Source of the DNA: Methylobacterium radiotolerans JCM 2831
GTDB lineage: Bacteria; Pseudomonadota; Alphaproteobacteria; Rhizobiales; Beijerinckiaceae
DNA length: 64,000 nucleotides
Direction of reading: 5' to 3'
Assembly: GCF_000019725.1 (NCBI RefSeq)
Contig: NC_010505.1
Location: 434,001-498,000, forward strand
Below, in pieces: positions 25,290 through 34,912 of this stretch. Both the position numbers and the translations under genes were made by a program. The stretch's first letter is position 1. The number at the start of each line of letters is the position of its first letter. The notes below the pieces were generated by a model. The model searched no databases. It saw only the letters and a list, made by a program, of their open reading frames with translations, and was not told the origin of the DNA.

Positions 25290-27878
25290 ATGGAAATGAC
25301 AGCGATCCCGGTCCTCGCCCGGGACATCTCCTCGCTGCCGGACCAGCCGCCCTCCGTGTCCGCCGCGACCTTCTGGACGCGCGGATCCGAGGCGCTCTGC
25401 GCCGAGCTCGGGTGCGGGCTCGACGGGCTCGGCTCCGCCGACGCGGCGCGCCGGCTCGAACGCTACGGGCCGAACAGCGACGCCGGTGCGCAGGCCGGTG
25501 GCGCTCTGCGAGCGGTGCTGTGCCGCCTGCTCGAACCGCTCGCCTTGATCCTGCTCGCGGCCGGGCTCGTGTCGGTGGCGACCGGCGACGTCGTCGGAGG
25601 CGCGATCATCGTCGCCATCCTGGGGTTGTCCGTCGGTCTCGACACCGTGCAGGAGGGTCATGCGACGAGGGCCGCGGAGGCTCTGCGCCACGCGGTGGCG
25701 CTGAAAGCCGAAGTACGGCGCGACGGCCGCTTCGTCACCGTCCCGGTGGAACAGGTGGTCCCGGGCGACCTCCTGCGCGTTCGAGCCGGCGACATCGTTC
25801 CGGCAGACGCCGTCATCATCGAGAGCGATGCGTTCACGGCTGCCGAAGCCGCGCTGACCGGTGAGCCCTACCCGGTCGAGAAGCGCCCCGGACCGGTGAC
25901 GGCCTCCGAGCCGGCTGAGGCCTCGAACGCCCTCTTCCGCGGCGCCGTCGCCCAGACGGGCGAGGCGACCGCCCTCGTCGTCGCGACCGGTCGGTCCACG
26001 ATGTTCGGCGCGGCAGCCTCAATGCTGGCCGAGGCTCAGGCATCTTCGCCCTTCCAGCGCGACCTGCACGCGTTCGGGCTCGTCGTCGCACGGCTCACCA
26101 TCGGCTTGGTGCTCGCCGTCCTGGCGTTCCGAATCGTCCTCGGCCGGCCGGTGCTCGATTCGCTCCTGTTCGCCGTGGCCCTCGCCGTCGGCCTGACCCC
26201 GGAGCTCCTGCCGATGGTCACCACCGTGACGCTCTCCCGGGGCGCGCTGCGCATGGCGGCACGCAAGGTCATCGTGAAACGCCTGGCCGCCATCCACGAC
26301 CTCGGCGCGATGACCGTGCTCTGCACCGATAAGACCGGGACGTTGACCTCCGCCGAGATCGCATTGGCGCGCAGCCTCGACCCGGCGGGCCGGGAGAATG
26401 CGCGGCCGGCGCAGCTCGCGGCCGTCGCCGCCGACCTCGGCGGCGACCGTGGTTCGCTCGACGCCGCCTTGGCCAACGCTTATCCGAACGCCGGGCAGGG
26501 GTGGGTCCTCTCCGGCCGTAGGGCGTTCGACTACGGGCGCCGCACCGGGTCGGTCCTCGCACCGGGACCGGAAGGGACGCTGCTGATCCTCAAGGGCGCC
26601 CCGGAAGCCGTCCTCGCGCTGTGCACCGCGCGCCGTGCCGTCGAGCGGACGGAAGCGATGGACCCTGCTGCGCGCGAAGAGGCCCTCGGGCAGGTCCGGA
26701 CGCTGGCAGAAGACGGACTGCGCAGCATCGCCGTCGCCACGCGGGTTTGGTCCGGGCCTGTGACACCGCCCGAGGCCGCGGACGAGGTCGACCTCGTCTT
26801 CGAGGGATTCTGTGCCTTCGCCGATCCGCCGAAACCCACGGCGGCGGCCGCCATCGCGCGGCTCGCGCGGGCGGGCGTGCGCCTGAAGATCCTGTCCGGC
26901 GACGATCCTGTGGTCGTGCGCCGGCTCGCAGGCCTCGTCGGGCTGCATGCCGGCACGGTCCTGTCCGGCCCCGAGGTCGCGGCGCTCAGCGACGCGTCCC
27001 TCGCGGTGCAAGTCCGGAAGGTGGACGCCTTCGGGCGGCTGACGCCCGACCAGAAGGCGCGCGTCGTGCGCGCGCTCCAGGCCAAGGGCGCCGTCGTCGG
27101 CTTCCTGGGCGACGGCATCAACGACGCGCCGGGTCTCGCGCAGGCCGACATCGGTCTCTCGGTCGACGGCGCGACCGGTGTGGCCCAGGCCGCCGCCGAC
27201 GTGATCCTGCTCGCCTCCGACCTGGAGGTCGTCGCCGACGGCGTCGAGGAAGGACGGCGGACCTTCGCCAACATCCTGAAGTACGTCCGCATGGGGGCGA
27301 GCTCGAACTTCGGCAACATGCTCTCCATGGCGGTCGCCTCGGTGGCGCTTCCGTTCCTGCCGATGCTGCCGACGCAGATCCTCCTCAACAACCTGCTCTA
27401 CGACCTCTCGGAGGTCGGCATCCCGTTCGACCGGGTGGCCCCGTCCGCGACCGCCCGGCCCCAGGTCTGGGACATCGCGACCGTACTCCGTTTCGCCGCG
27501 GTGATGGGGCCCCTGTCGTCGCTGTTCGACCTCCTGACCTTCGGTGTGCTGCTCCTCGTCTTCGGCGCCTCGGCCGAGGAGTTCCGCACGGCCTGGTTCC
27601 TGGAGTCGATGGCGACGCAGATCCTGGTGATCTTCGTCATCCGGACGAGCGGGCGTCCCTGGGAGGACCGTGCGAGCGCGGCGCTGGCCGGTTCATCGCT
27701 CGCCGCACTCGCGGCCGCGCTGGCTCTTGCCTTCTCGCCGCTGGGAAGCTGGTTCGGCTTCCAGGTCCCAGACCTGCCGATCCTGTTCGCCATCGGGCTG
27801 ATCACCCTCGCGTACTTAGCGGCGGTCGAGGCCGTGAAGCCATGGGTCGTCCACCCGCGGCGACGCATTCAGGGCTGA
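25290..27878 (+). CDS. MgtA-like P3-type cation ATPase
   Basis: 862 aa. Motifs are actuator LTGEPYPVEK, membrane site VGLTPELLPMVTTVTLSRGA, phosphorylation CTDKTGTLTSAEI, hinge LGDGINDAPGLAQADIGLSV and helices with SSNFGNMLSM and LLNNLLYDLSE. These last three are characteristic of MgtA/MgtB magnesium importers and their relatives. A FixK box lies 68 nt upstream. The start codon is uncertain: the ribosome site is weak and an ATG two codons later is possible. If it imports magnesium it would counter ion loss when the membrane potential falls (inference). Confidence 0.88.
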   Translation: MEMTAIPVLARDISSLPDQPPSVSAATFWTRGSEALCAELGCGLDGLGSADAARRLERYGPNSDAGAQAGGALRAVLCRLLEPLALILLAAGLVSVATGDVVGGAIIVAILGLSVGLDTVQEGHATRAAEALRHAVALKAEVRRDGRFVTVPVEQVVPGDLLRVRAGDIVPADAVIIESDAFTAAEAALTGEPYPVEKRPGPVTASEPAEASNALFRGAVAQTGEATALVVATGRSTMFGAAASMLAEAQASSPFQRDLHAFGLVVARLTIGLVLAVLAFRIVLGRPVLDSLLFAVALAVGLTPELLPMVTTVTLSRGALRMAARKVIVKRLAAIHDLGAMTVLCTDKTGTLTSAEIALARSLDPAGRENARPAQLAAVAADLGGDRGSLDAALANAYPNAGQGWVLSGRRAFDYGRRTGSVLAPGPEGTLLILKGAPEAVLALCTARRAVERTEAMDPAAREEALGQVRTLAEDGLRSIAVATRVWSGPVTPPEAADEVDLVFEGFCAFADPPKPTAAAAIARLARAGVRLKILSGDDPVVVRRLAGLVGLHAGTVLSGPEVAALSDASLAVQVRKVDAFGRLTPDQKARVVRALQAKGAVVGFLGDGINDAPGLAQADIGLSVDGATGVAQAAADVILLASDLEVVADGVEEGRRTFANILKYVRMGASSNFGNMLSMAVASVALPFLPMLPTQILLNNLLYDLSEVGIPFDRVAPSATARPQVWDIATVLRFAAVMGPLSSLFDLLTFGVLLLVFGASAEEFRTAWFLESMATQILVIFVIRTSGRPWEDRASAALAGSSLAALAAALALAFSPLGSWFGFQVPDLPILFAIGLITLAYLAAVEAVKPWVVHPRRRIQG

Positions 27879-27889
27879 CGTCCGTGAGC

Positions 27890-27903
27890 TTGATCTGCCT
27901 CAA
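27890..27903 (+). promoter_or_regulatory. FixK-type box TTGATCTGCCTCAA
   Basis: Exact match 12 nt after the MgtA-like stop, centred about 86 nt ahead of the DUF1476 gene at 27983. Confidence 0.72.
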
Positions 27904-27982
27904 GGCTGGCCGCCGGGGCCGGTCGAACAATAGCTGATCGGCCGCCGGTACGGTCCGGCGCCGCACCGGGTTGGAGGCTTCA

Positions 27983-28330
27983 ATGACCACGACGTTCGAC
28001 GAGCGCGAGCGGGCCGCCGAGCGCCGCTTCGTCCAGGAGGAGGAGGCGCGCTTCCATGCCCGTAACCGGCGCAATCGGCTCCTGGCGACCTGGGCCTGTG
28101 AGCGGATGCGCCTGACCGGCACGGCGGCCGAGGGTTACGTCATGTCCTTCGCCGAGGGCGCGGTCGTGACCAACGACGAGACGCTGATCGCGAGGCTTCA
28201 ATCCGACCTGAAGGCCGCCGGCATCGAGGCGACGGTAGATCGCCTGCGCACGGAGATGACCCGGTGCGCCGCGCTGGCGCAGGCCGAGCGGCGCGTCGAG
28301 GTTGCGCTGGATCAAGGCACCTTCGTCTAG
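27983..28330 (+). CDS. DUF1476 / ATP-synthase zeta-type inhibitor
   Basis: 115 aa helical protein with the DUF1476 pattern: TTFDERERAAERRFVQEEE, then ARFHARNRRNRLLATWACERMRLTG and a C-terminal helix. In alphaproteobacteria this family is the zeta subunit that blocks F1-ATPase rotation in the hydrolysis direction (as shown for Paracoccus). TTGGAGG places the ATG at 27983. It is away from atp genes and under a FixK box, so it is probably a hypoxia-specific paralogue limiting ATP waste. Its last codons (ALDQG) carry the next FixK box. Confidence 0.82.
   Translation: MTTTFDERERAAERRFVQEEEARFHARNRRNRLLATWACERMRLTGTAAEGYVMSFAEGAVVTNDETLIARLQSDLKAAGIEATVDRLRTEMTRCAALAQAERRVEVALDQGTFV
28302..28315 (+). 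promoter_or_regulatory. FixK-type box TTGCGCTGGATCAA
   Basis: Exact match inside the C-terminal codons of the DUF1476 gene; about 86 nt ahead of the BON-domain start at 28395 (71 nt from an in-frame ATG at 28380). Confidence 0.72.
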
Positions 28331-28394
28331 GCCGCGCAGGATTACCCGGCAGCCACCCCGCACCGATTGGACACATGCCATGAGGAAGGATGCC

Positions 28395-29045
28395 ATGACC
28401 GACAAGGATCTGCGCCGCGACGTGCTCGACGAGCTAGACTTCGACCCCAGCCTCGACGCAGGCGCCATCGGCGTCGCCGTCTCGGAAGGCGTCGTGACCC
28501 TGACCGGCCACGTCGGCAGCTACGCCGAGAAGGTCGAGGCCGAGCGCACCGTTCGCCGCGTTCGGGGCGTGCGCGCCATCGCCCAGGAAATCGAGGTCCG
28601 CTACGCCGACGACAAGAAGGTCGCCGACGACCAGATCGCCGCCCGCGCCCTGGCCATCATCGACTGGTCGGTGCACCTCCCGAAGCAAGCCATCCAGGTT
28701 AAGGTCGCCGGCGGCTGGGTCACGCTGACCGGCACGGTGGACTGGCAGTACCAAGTGGCGGGCGCCGAAGCGGCGGTCCGGAAGCTGTCGGGCGTACACG
28801 GGGTGACGAACCTCGTCGAGGTCAGGCCGCGGGTTCCGCCGACGGCGGTCAAGGACAAGATCCTGGAGGCGTTCAGGCGCAGCGTCATGTTCGAGGCCGA
28901 CGGGATCAAGGTCACCGTCGCCGGCGACAAGGTCACGTTGGAGGGCGCCGTGTCGGCCTGGGCGGAGCGGGACGCCGCCGAACGGGCTGCCTGGTCGGTT
29001 CCGGGCGTGCGTGCCGTCGAGGACCGCATCGTCGCCCTGAGTTGA
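28395..29045 (+). CDS. Triple BON-domain protein (BON 1)
   Basis: 216 aa made of three BON repeats (about 3-70, 75-145, 150-215), each with the conserved Gly in a stretch such as VVTLTGHVGSYAEK, WVTLTGTVDWQYQ and KVTLEGAVSAWAER. BON domains bind phospholipid or other membrane components and occur in osmotic-shock proteins such as OsmY. No signal peptide is visible, so it is probably cytoplasmic or peripheral. AAGGA precedes the ATG. Paralogues at 34913 and 39950 share the whole layout. Confidence 0.87.
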   Translation: MTDKDLRRDVLDELDFDPSLDAGAIGVAVSEGVVTLTGHVGSYAEKVEAERTVRRVRGVRAIAQEIEVRYADDKKVADDQIAARALAIIDWSVHLPKQAIQVKVAGGWVTLTGTVDWQYQVAGAEAAVRKLSGVHGVTNLVEVRPRVPPTAVKDKILEAFRRSVMFEADGIKVTVAGDKVTLEGAVSAWAERDAAERAAWSVPGVRAVEDRIVALS

Positions 29046-29054
29046 GGAGAGACC

Positions 29055-29369
29055 ATGTTCCACGGCACATGCTCTCGCGGCGGCGCCACGATGGAGACGA
29101 AGGCTGAGCGGCTATCCCTCCCGCTCGGCGTTGCGGGGATCCTCCTTGGCTTGTGTGTTCCGCCGCCGGTGCTGGGACAAGACGCCGACGGCTTGGGATC
29201 GAACCGGATTGCATCGAGCCGCTCCGAATACGTGACCAAGAGCGGCGAGACGGTACCGAGGCCGGACAAGCTCGACCTCGGGCCGGGCAGCGAGATCCAG
29301 CGGCGGACGCGCGAACAGGAGCGCGACGATGCGGTCACGCGGGGCATCTGTGCCGGTTGCCTGCGCTGA
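29055..29369 (+). CDS. Small exported protein with C-terminal CxxC
   Basis: 104 aa. A hydrophobic signal (LPLGVAGILLGLCVPPPVLG) at about 21-41 is followed by a polar mature part and the end GICAGCLR with a CxxC pair. GAGGAGA sets the start at 29055, 9 nt after BON 1, so it is in the same operon. A protein with a similar CTGCLG element but otherwise different lies at 52074. Function unknown. Confidence 0.65.
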   Translation: MFHGTCSRGGATMETKAERLSLPLGVAGILLGLCVPPPVLGQDADGLGSNRIASSRSEYVTKSGETVPRPDKLDLGPGSEIQRRTREQERDDAVTRGICAGCLR

Positions 29370-29483
29370 CGCCGGACCCTTCGTTTGCGCCACGGCGGCG
29401 GCGGCACATCGAGGATCTGCCTGACAGGTGCTCTGCGTCCGGTTTCTCGGGACGCACATCGTCCTGAAACGAGGAGGCTCGCA

Positions 29484-29960
29484 ATGGCTCAAGGAACGCA
29501 TGGAGCGGACACCATCGCCCCGGGGGTGGGACCGCGTACGGGCACACCGAGCGCGCCCGCCACGCTGCAGCGCGTGACCCTGACCCTGGCGCGCTGCCCG
29601 GAGCATCCCGACGGCAGCGGCGGACGGGGCTACGAGATCGTGGCACCGCTCGGACCGGACGGCCGCCTCGACGCGGCGCTATGGCGGGAAACCCGGGACC
29701 ATTGCCGCGCTCGCCGGTTTTGGATCGGAGAGCGCGACCGGCATGGCCGGCTCGTGCACCGCGCCGGCGGCGAGGGCGGCGCGACCTGGCTGATCGACTA
29801 TGACGACCGCACCGACGAGGACGACGAGCCCGGCTATCGCCTCGGTACCCATGCCCTCGTCGAAGGCGAGTACGTCTCGATCCGCGATGCCGGCGACGGA
29901 ACCGAGCGCACTTTCCGGGTCGCTCACGTCAGCCGCGTCGAGGCAAGGATCAAGTCATGA
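29484..29960 (+). CDS. Conserved hypothetical protein
   Basis: 158 aa soluble, acidic protein; family not recognised. The middle reads like a compact beta domain (ARCPEHPDGSGGRGYEIVAPL, then TWLIDYDDRTDEDDEPGYRLG and FRVAHVSRVE). GAGGAGG precedes the ATG. The next gene overlaps its stop (ATGA). Probably part of the BON 1 operon. Confidence 0.65.
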   Translation: MAQGTHGADTIAPGVGPRTGTPSAPATLQRVTLTLARCPEHPDGSGGRGYEIVAPLGPDGRLDAALWRETRDHCRARRFWIGERDRHGRLVHRAGGEGGATWLIDYDDRTDEDDEPGYRLGTHALVEGEYVSIRDAGDGTERTFRVAHVSRVEARIKS

Positions 29961-30199
29961 CGCGCGGGTCGTCGGACCTTCCGGCGCGCCCTCCGTCCTC
30001 GGAGTTCGACCTCGCCGAGAATGCCTTGCTGACGCTCTGGCGCACGTTCTGGTTCGACCTCCCGCTGGCCTGGGCGAGCGAAGTCGACCGACTCCTGTAC
30101 CGATGGATACAGCCTGCAGATACCGGGAATCGTCTTCTCGTCGGCGATGGCGGAAACGCGGATCGTATCGGCGAGGTGGAGGACAGTGAGCGTCAGTGA
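29957..30199 (+). CDS. Small hypothetical protein
   Basis: 80 aa. The middle is aromatic and amphipathic (LLTLWRTFWFDLPLAWASEV). It overlaps the preceding stop by 4 nt, and the next frame's GTG overlaps its stop, so the three genes are tightly coupled. No family recognised; the coupling is the main support. Confidence 0.45.
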   Translation: MTRGSSDLPARPPSSEFDLAENALLTLWRTFWFDLPLAWASEVDRLLYRWIQPADTGNRLLVGDGGNADRIGEVEDSERQ

Positions 30200-30798
30200 C
30201 TGCCGATATTGGGTTGGAACCCGGTCAAGCCATGCAATCGATCCTGACCGTCAAGCCAGCCCGCGGTGGCGTTCGGCGTAGTGTGGAGACGCGGGAAAGC
30301 CGTCCGCACCACGATAGCCTGCTTCGGCCTGCCCCGACGGATGTCCAACCGGCATCGGACCCGCCGAGGCGGATGGATCATGTGGTCGCCTCGCTCACCT
30401 CCTGTCGCATCGGCGTCATCCCGCATGATGCCTTCAAACGCCTCATGGAGCGGCATCCGCGCATCGGCCGCATGGTGCAGATCGAAACGGTCGTCGAATT
30501 GGCCACGGCCCGTCGCTGGCTCCTGAACGCCGGCCATCGCCAAGCGTACGAGGGGATGGCGCACCTGGTCTGCGAACTCTTCACGCGGGCGGCAGCCGCC
30601 GGCTTGGCCAAGGCGTCCAGATTTCACATGCCGTTGACGCAGACGGAACTCGACAGCGCCCTCGGCCTGACGTCGGTCCATGCGAACCGTATCGTGAAAA
30701 GGCTTACCTCGGCCAACCTCATGTCGTGGCGAGGCCGGTGGATCACCATCGAAGACTGGAATGGGTTGACGGAGGTCGCCGAGTTCGACCCCGCCTAA
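30196..30798 (+). pseudogene. Crp/Fnr-family regulator with damaged N-terminal half
   Basis: The last 140 codons match a Crp/Fnr regulator: RRMDHVVASLTSCRIGVIPHDAF, YEGMAHLVCELFTRA, then the helix-turn-helix LPLTQTELDSALGLTSVHANRIVKRL and DWNGLTEVAEFDPA. The first 60 residues do not resemble the sensory beta-roll. A better match (IACFGLPRRM, compare the PGD loop) appears in another frame at about 30310-30340, so the 5' half seems shifted and shortened. It may be a non-functional relic or a regulator reduced to its DNA-binding half. Confidence 0.55.
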
Positions 30799-30871
30799 CT
30801 CAGGCCGGAGCGCGCGACGCCCTGACCGAACAGGTCGGAAGGCGCCGGCGATGCTTTGGCGATAGGCGCGC

Positions 30872-31987
30872 TCACGACGGCCCCAGCGCATCGGTCACCG
30901 ACAGGGCGATCTCGCGCTCCTCGTCCGCGGGCGCGATGCGCACCGCGACCGCCGAGCCGGACGCCTCGATCTTCGGGCTGCCGCCGGCGTTGGCCACTTC
31001 GTCGAGCGCGACGCCTGCGAAAGCAAGCCCCCGGCAGACGTCGGCGCGAATCTGCGCGGCGTGCTCGCCGATCCCGCCGGTGAACACGAGGGTGTCGACC
31101 CCGCCAAGGGCGGCGATCAGCGAGCCCGCCTCGCGCACGATCCGGTAGGTGAACAGATCCAGGGCCTCACGCGCGGCAGAGGCGTCGCTCGCCTCCAAAA
31201 CCTGCACGTCGTCGCTGATGCCGGAGACGCCGAGGAGGCCCGACCGCGCGTTCAGGAGATCGGCCACCGCGTCGGCCGACAGGCCACGCTCCCGGATCAG
31301 GTACAGAACGAGGCCCGGGTCGACCGCCCCGCTGCGGGTGCCCATCATCAGCCCGTCGAGCGTGGTGAAGCCCATGGTCGTGGCGACGCTTCGCGCGTCC
31401 CGGATCGCGCACAGGCTCGCCCCGTGCCCGAGATGGGCGGCCAGAATCCGCCCTTTCGGGTAAGCCCGGGTGAGATGGGCGTAGGACAGGCCGTGGAAGC
31501 CGAAGCGCACGAGGCCGTCGTTGATGAGGGCGCGCGGCAGCGGGTAGAGTTGGGCCAACCGGTCCTGCGTCCGATGGAAGGCGGTGTCGAAGCAGGCAAC
31601 CTGCGGCAGATCCGGCCAGACCTCCCCGAACGCGCGGATGCAGGCGAGCGCCTGCGGCTGGTGCGCGGGCGCGAGCGGAATAAGCCCCTCGAGCGCCGAT
31701 AGGATCTCCGCGTCGAGCCGCACCGGCGCCGCGTGATGCAGGCCGCCGTGGACGACGCGGTGCCCCGCCGCGGTCGGTGCCGCGGGAAGTCGCGCGAACA
31801 GCCAGCGGGCTGCGGCGGCATGGTCGCCCGCCGGGGGACGCTCGCCCGCGACGGCGACGCTGTCGATCGAGAGTCTCGGTTCATGCCCGATCCCGGCGAC
31901 GTGCGCTCGCCAGGCCGGCCCGTCCGCGCCCCGCTGGAACAGGGCGCAGCGCAGGCTGGAGGAGCCGGCGTTGAGGACGAGGATCAT
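30872..31987 (-). CDS. ackA: Acetate kinase
   Basis: 371 aa cytoplasmic enzyme converting acetyl phosphate and ADP to acetate and ATP. Motifs are VLNAGSSSLRCALF at the N-terminus, GHRVVHGG, CFDTAFH, RFGFHGLSY, the phosphate loop LGHGASL and MMGTRSGAVDPG, and FTGGIGEHA. The usual LGNGAS reads LGHGAS. It begins 9 nt after the phosphoketolase stop, and the two form the classic xfp-ackA unit that gains ATP from sugar phosphates without respiration. It should be induced with xfp from the shared FixK box. Confidence 0.93.
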   Translation of the reverse strand: MILVLNAGSSSLRCALFQRGADGPAWRAHVAGIGHEPRLSIDSVAVAGERPPAGDHAAAARWLFARLPAAPTAAGHRVVHGGLHHAAPVRLDAEILSALEGLIPLAPAHQPQALACIRAFGEVWPDLPQVACFDTAFHRTQDRLAQLYPLPRALINDGLVRFGFHGLSYAHLTRAYPKGRILAAHLGHGASLCAIRDARSVATTMGFTTLDGLMMGTRSGAVDPGLVLYLIRERGLSADAVADLLNARSGLLGVSGISDDVQVLEASDASAAREALDLFTYRIVREAGSLIAALGGVDTLVFTGGIGEHAAQIRADVCRGLAFAGVALDEVANAGGSPKIEASGSAVAVRIAPADEEREIALSVTDALGPS

Positions 31988-31996
31988 CGCCCGACC

Positions 31997-34552
31997 TCAA
32001 TTTACGACCGCCCACCCGTCCACCGTCCCCGCCTGCCCAGGCTTGGCCGTGTCGGTCGGGCCGCACTGCATGATGTCGCCCTCGATCCGGCGGTCGTGAT
32101 CCCCGGGGGCGTGCCGTTCCGGCCAGGTCCAATCCCGCACCTCAGGCAGATCGTCGCCGGTCTGACGGACATATGCGCGGTGCGCGGCCAGCGCGTCTCG
32201 GAGCGCCTCCTCGGCGTGCTCACCCCGGGCGCCCAGCCGCGGCGCGGCGCGCAGCGCGGCCTGCGCGAGGTGGAACCGGTCGAGCCGGTTCAGCACGCAC
32301 ATGTCGAAGGGCGTCGTCGTCGTGCCCTCCTCGATGAAGCCGTGGACGTGGAAGTTGCCGTGGTTCGTCCGCTTGTAGGTCAGTCGGTGGATGAGCCACG
32401 GATAGCCATGATACGCGAACACCACCGGACGGTCCCGGGTGAACAGGCTGTCGAAGGTCGGATCGTCGAGGCCGTGCGGATGCGTCTCGGGCGCCGGCAG
32501 CGTCATCAGGTCGACGACGTTCACCACCCGGATGCGCAGTTCAGGAACGTGTCGACGGAGCCAGTCCACCGCGGCGAGGGTCTCCTGCGTCGGCACGTCC
32601 CCGGCGCAGGCCATCACCAAGTCGGGCTCCGTCTCGCCCTCGTTCGAGGCCCATTCCCAGATGCCGACGCCGGCCGCACAGTGTGTGACGGCCTCGTCCA
32701 GGGTCAGCCACTGGAAGGCGGGTTGCTTGCCGGCCACGACGACGTTGATGCGGTCATAGGTCCGGAGGCAGTGGTCCGTGACGCACAGAAGGGTATTGGC
32801 GTCCGGCGGCAGGTAGATCCGCGCCGTGTCACCGCGCTTGTTCGCCACGAAGTCGATAAAGCCCGGGTCCTGGTGGCTGAAGCCGTTGTGGTCCTGCCGC
32901 CAGACGTGGGACGAGAGCAGGATGTTCAGGGACGGCACCGGCCGGCGCCAGGGCAGGTCGCGCGAGGACTTCAGCCACTTGGCGTGCTGATTCACCATCG
33001 AATCGACGACGTGCGCGAAGGCCTCGTAGGTCGCGAACAGGCCGTGGCGTCCGGTGAGCACGTAGCCTTCGAGCCAGCCCTCGCAGAGGTGCTCGCTCAG
33101 CACCTCCATGACCCGGCCGTCGCGCAGAAGGTGATCGTCGCCCGGCAACATCGCCTCCTGCCAGGCGCGGCCCGTCACGTCGAACACCGCGTCCAGCCGG
33201 TTTGAGACGGTCTCATCGGGACCCATGATCCGGAAGTTGCGGGCGTCCTTGTTCAGGGACAGGACCTCCCGCAGGTAGCCGCCGAGCGTGCGGGTGGCCT
33301 CGGCTCGGGAGCGGCCGGGTCCCGGCACGGGGACGGCGCAGTCCCGCAGGTCCGGCAGCCGCAAGGACGCGCTCTTGTGCGCGTTGGCGTGCGGGTTGGC
33401 CGAGATGCGCCGCGGCCCCTTCGGTGCCAAGACGGCGAGTTCCGGTACGAGCGAGCCGTCCTCCGCGAACAGCTCCTCCGGCCGGTAGGAGCGCATCCAG
33501 TCTTCCAGGATCGCGCGGTGCTCCGGGTTCTCCCGCGTAGCCGCGACGGGAACCTGATGCGAGCGCCAGGTTCCCTCGACCGGCTTGCCATCGACGGCCT
33601 TCGGTCCAGTCCAACCTTTGGGGCTGCGCAGCACAATCATCGGACAGCGCGGTAGCCGGACCTTGCCGCAGCGCGCGGAGTGCCGGATGGCTGCGATCTC
33701 GTCGAGGACCGCGTCGAGGGCCGCCGCCATGGCCTGGTGCATGGCGGCCGGTTCGTCGCCCTCGACGAAGGTCGGCTCGTAGCCGTACCCGACGAGGAGG
33801 CTGCGAAGCTCGTCAGCGGGCATCCGGGCGAGGAGCGTCGGGTTGGCGATCTTGTAGCCGTTGAGGTGCAGGATCGGCAGTACGGCTCCGTCGGTGGTCG
33901 GATTCAGGAACTTGTTGGAGTGCCAGGACGCGGCGAGTGGCCCCGTCTCCGCCTCGCCGTCGCCGACCACGCAGGCGACAATCAGGCCGGGGTTGTCCAG
34001 GGCTGCGCCGAACGCATGGGCTAGGGAATAGCCGAGCTCGCCGCCCTCGTGGATGGAGCCGGGCAGCTCCGGCGAGGCGTGACTCGGGATGCCCCCGGGA
34101 AACGAGAACTGCCTGAACAGACGCTCCATCCCTTCCGCGTCCCGCGCAACGTCGGGGTAGATCTCGCTGTAGGTGCCCTCCAGGTAGGCGTTGGCGACGA
34201 GCCCCGGCGCGCCGTGACCCGGTCCCCAAACCGCGATCATGTTGAGGGCGCGCTGCCGTATGATCCGGTTCAAGTGCGCGTAGATGAAGTTGAGGCCCGG
34301 CGTCGTTCCCCAGTGGCCGAGGAGCCTTGGTTTGACGTGCTCGGGCTTCAGCGGCTCTCGCAAGAGCGGGTTGGCCATGAGGTAGATCTGGCCGACCGAC
34401 AGGTAGTTCGCGGCCCGCCAGTAGGCGTGGATCCGCTGCAGGCTGTCGGGTCCGAGTGGCCCCGGCACGAAGGTTAGGTCGTGACCGTCGTCCGCACGGC
34501 CGCCATCGCGGCGTTCCTGGCGGGTCTTCGTCGGCTCGCGCCTCGCGTCCAT
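31997..34552 (-). CDS. xfp: Phosphoketolase (xylulose-5-P/fructose-6-P)
   Basis: 851 aa thiamine-diphosphate enzyme cleaving xylulose 5-phosphate or fructose 6-phosphate with phosphate to acetyl phosphate and an aldose phosphate. Visible motifs are [45 protein letters not shown], thiamine-binding [14 protein letters not shown] with [22 protein letters not shown]-type [10 protein letters not shown] and the C-terminal domain. Length fits the family (about 800-830) with a short polar N-terminal extension. GGAGG lies before the ATG. A FixK box 64 nt upstream is shared with a divergent small membrane gene. Confidence 0.95.
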   Translation of the reverse strand: MDARREPTKTRQERRDGGRADDGHDLTFVPGPLGPDSLQRIHAYWRAANYLSVGQIYLMANPLLREPLKPEHVKPRLLGHWGTTPGLNFIYAHLNRIIRQRALNMIAVWGPGHGAPGLVANAYLEGTYSEIYPDVARDAEGMERLFRQFSFPGGIPSHASPELPGSIHEGGELGYSLAHAFGAALDNPGLIVACVVGDGEAETGPLAASWHSNKFLNPTTDGAVLPILHLNGYKIANPTLLARMPADELRSLLVGYGYEPTFVEGDEPAAMHQAMAAALDAVLDEIAAIRHSARCGKVRLPRCPMIVLRSPKGWTGPKAVDGKPVEGTWRSHQVPVAATRENPEHRAILEDWMRSYRPEELFAEDGSLVPELAVLAPKGPRRISANPHANAHKSASLRLPDLRDCAVPVPGPGRSRAEATRTLGGYLREVLSLNKDARNFRIMGPDETVSNRLDAVFDVTGRAWQEAMLPGDDHLLRDGRVMEVLSEHLCEGWLEGYVLTGRHGLFATYEAFAHVVDSMVNQHAKWLKSSRDLPWRRPVPSLNILLSSHVWRQDHNGFSHQDPGFIDFVANKRGDTARIYLPPDANTLLCVTDHCLRTYDRINVVVAGKQPAFQWLTLDEAVTHCAAGVGIWEWASNEGETEPDLVMACAGDVPTQETLAAVDWLRRHVPELRIRVVNVVDLMTLPAPETHPHGLDDPTFDSLFTRDRPVVFAYHGYPWLIHRLTYKRTNHGNFHVHGFIEEGTTTTPFDMCVLNRLDRFHLAQAALRAAPRLGARGEHAEEALRDALAAHRAYVRQTGDDLPEVRDWTWPERHAPGDHDRRIEGDIMQCGPTDTAKPGQAGTVDGWAVVN

Positions 34553-34609
34553 GTCGGCCTCCCGGTTGCGGATCCCGGACGACCGTGCAGGCAGCCGAGG
34601 CCGGCCGCG

Positions 34610-34623
34610 TTGAGTTGGATCAA
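34610..34623. promoter_or_regulatory. FixK-type box TTGAGTTGGATCAA, divergent
   Basis: Exact match almost midway between xfp on the minus strand (64 nt) and the small membrane gene at 34680 on the plus strand (63 nt), so one site probably serves both directions. Confidence 0.78.
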
Positions 34624-34679
34624 GGCGGCTCTCCGGCAGGCCGGCAGGATGCCTTCCGTCAGCAGGACGGGAGCGAACG

Positions 34680-34880
34680 ATGGCCCTGGTACTTCGAACC
34701 ACCTTCATCACGACGGTACGCCGCGCGCGGGTGCCGGTCATGCTGGCCCCGACGAACGACGCCGAACCCCGGGTCGTCACGGACGCGGCGCGCTACCGGT
34801 CCATCGGCAGCCTGCAGGCGCTGGCGCTCGCCATCGCGGCCTCGGTGGCGACGCCGGCGCTGCTTTGGCTGGCTCTCTGA
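34680..34880 (+). CDS. Small membrane protein of unknown function
   Basis: 66 aa with a basic N-terminus and one C-terminal hydrophobic segment ([22 protein letters not shown]). GGGAG precedes the ATG and a FixK box lies 63 nt upstream. It is followed after 32 nt by BON 2, so it probably leads the BON 2-alcohol dehydrogenase operon. Confidence 0.6.
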   Translation: MALVLRTTFITTVRRARVPVMLAPTNDAEPRVVTDAARYRSIGSLQALALAIAASVATPALLWLAL

Positions 34881-34912
34881 TCAAAAACCCCGGCGAACCG
34901 AGGAGACCCGCG

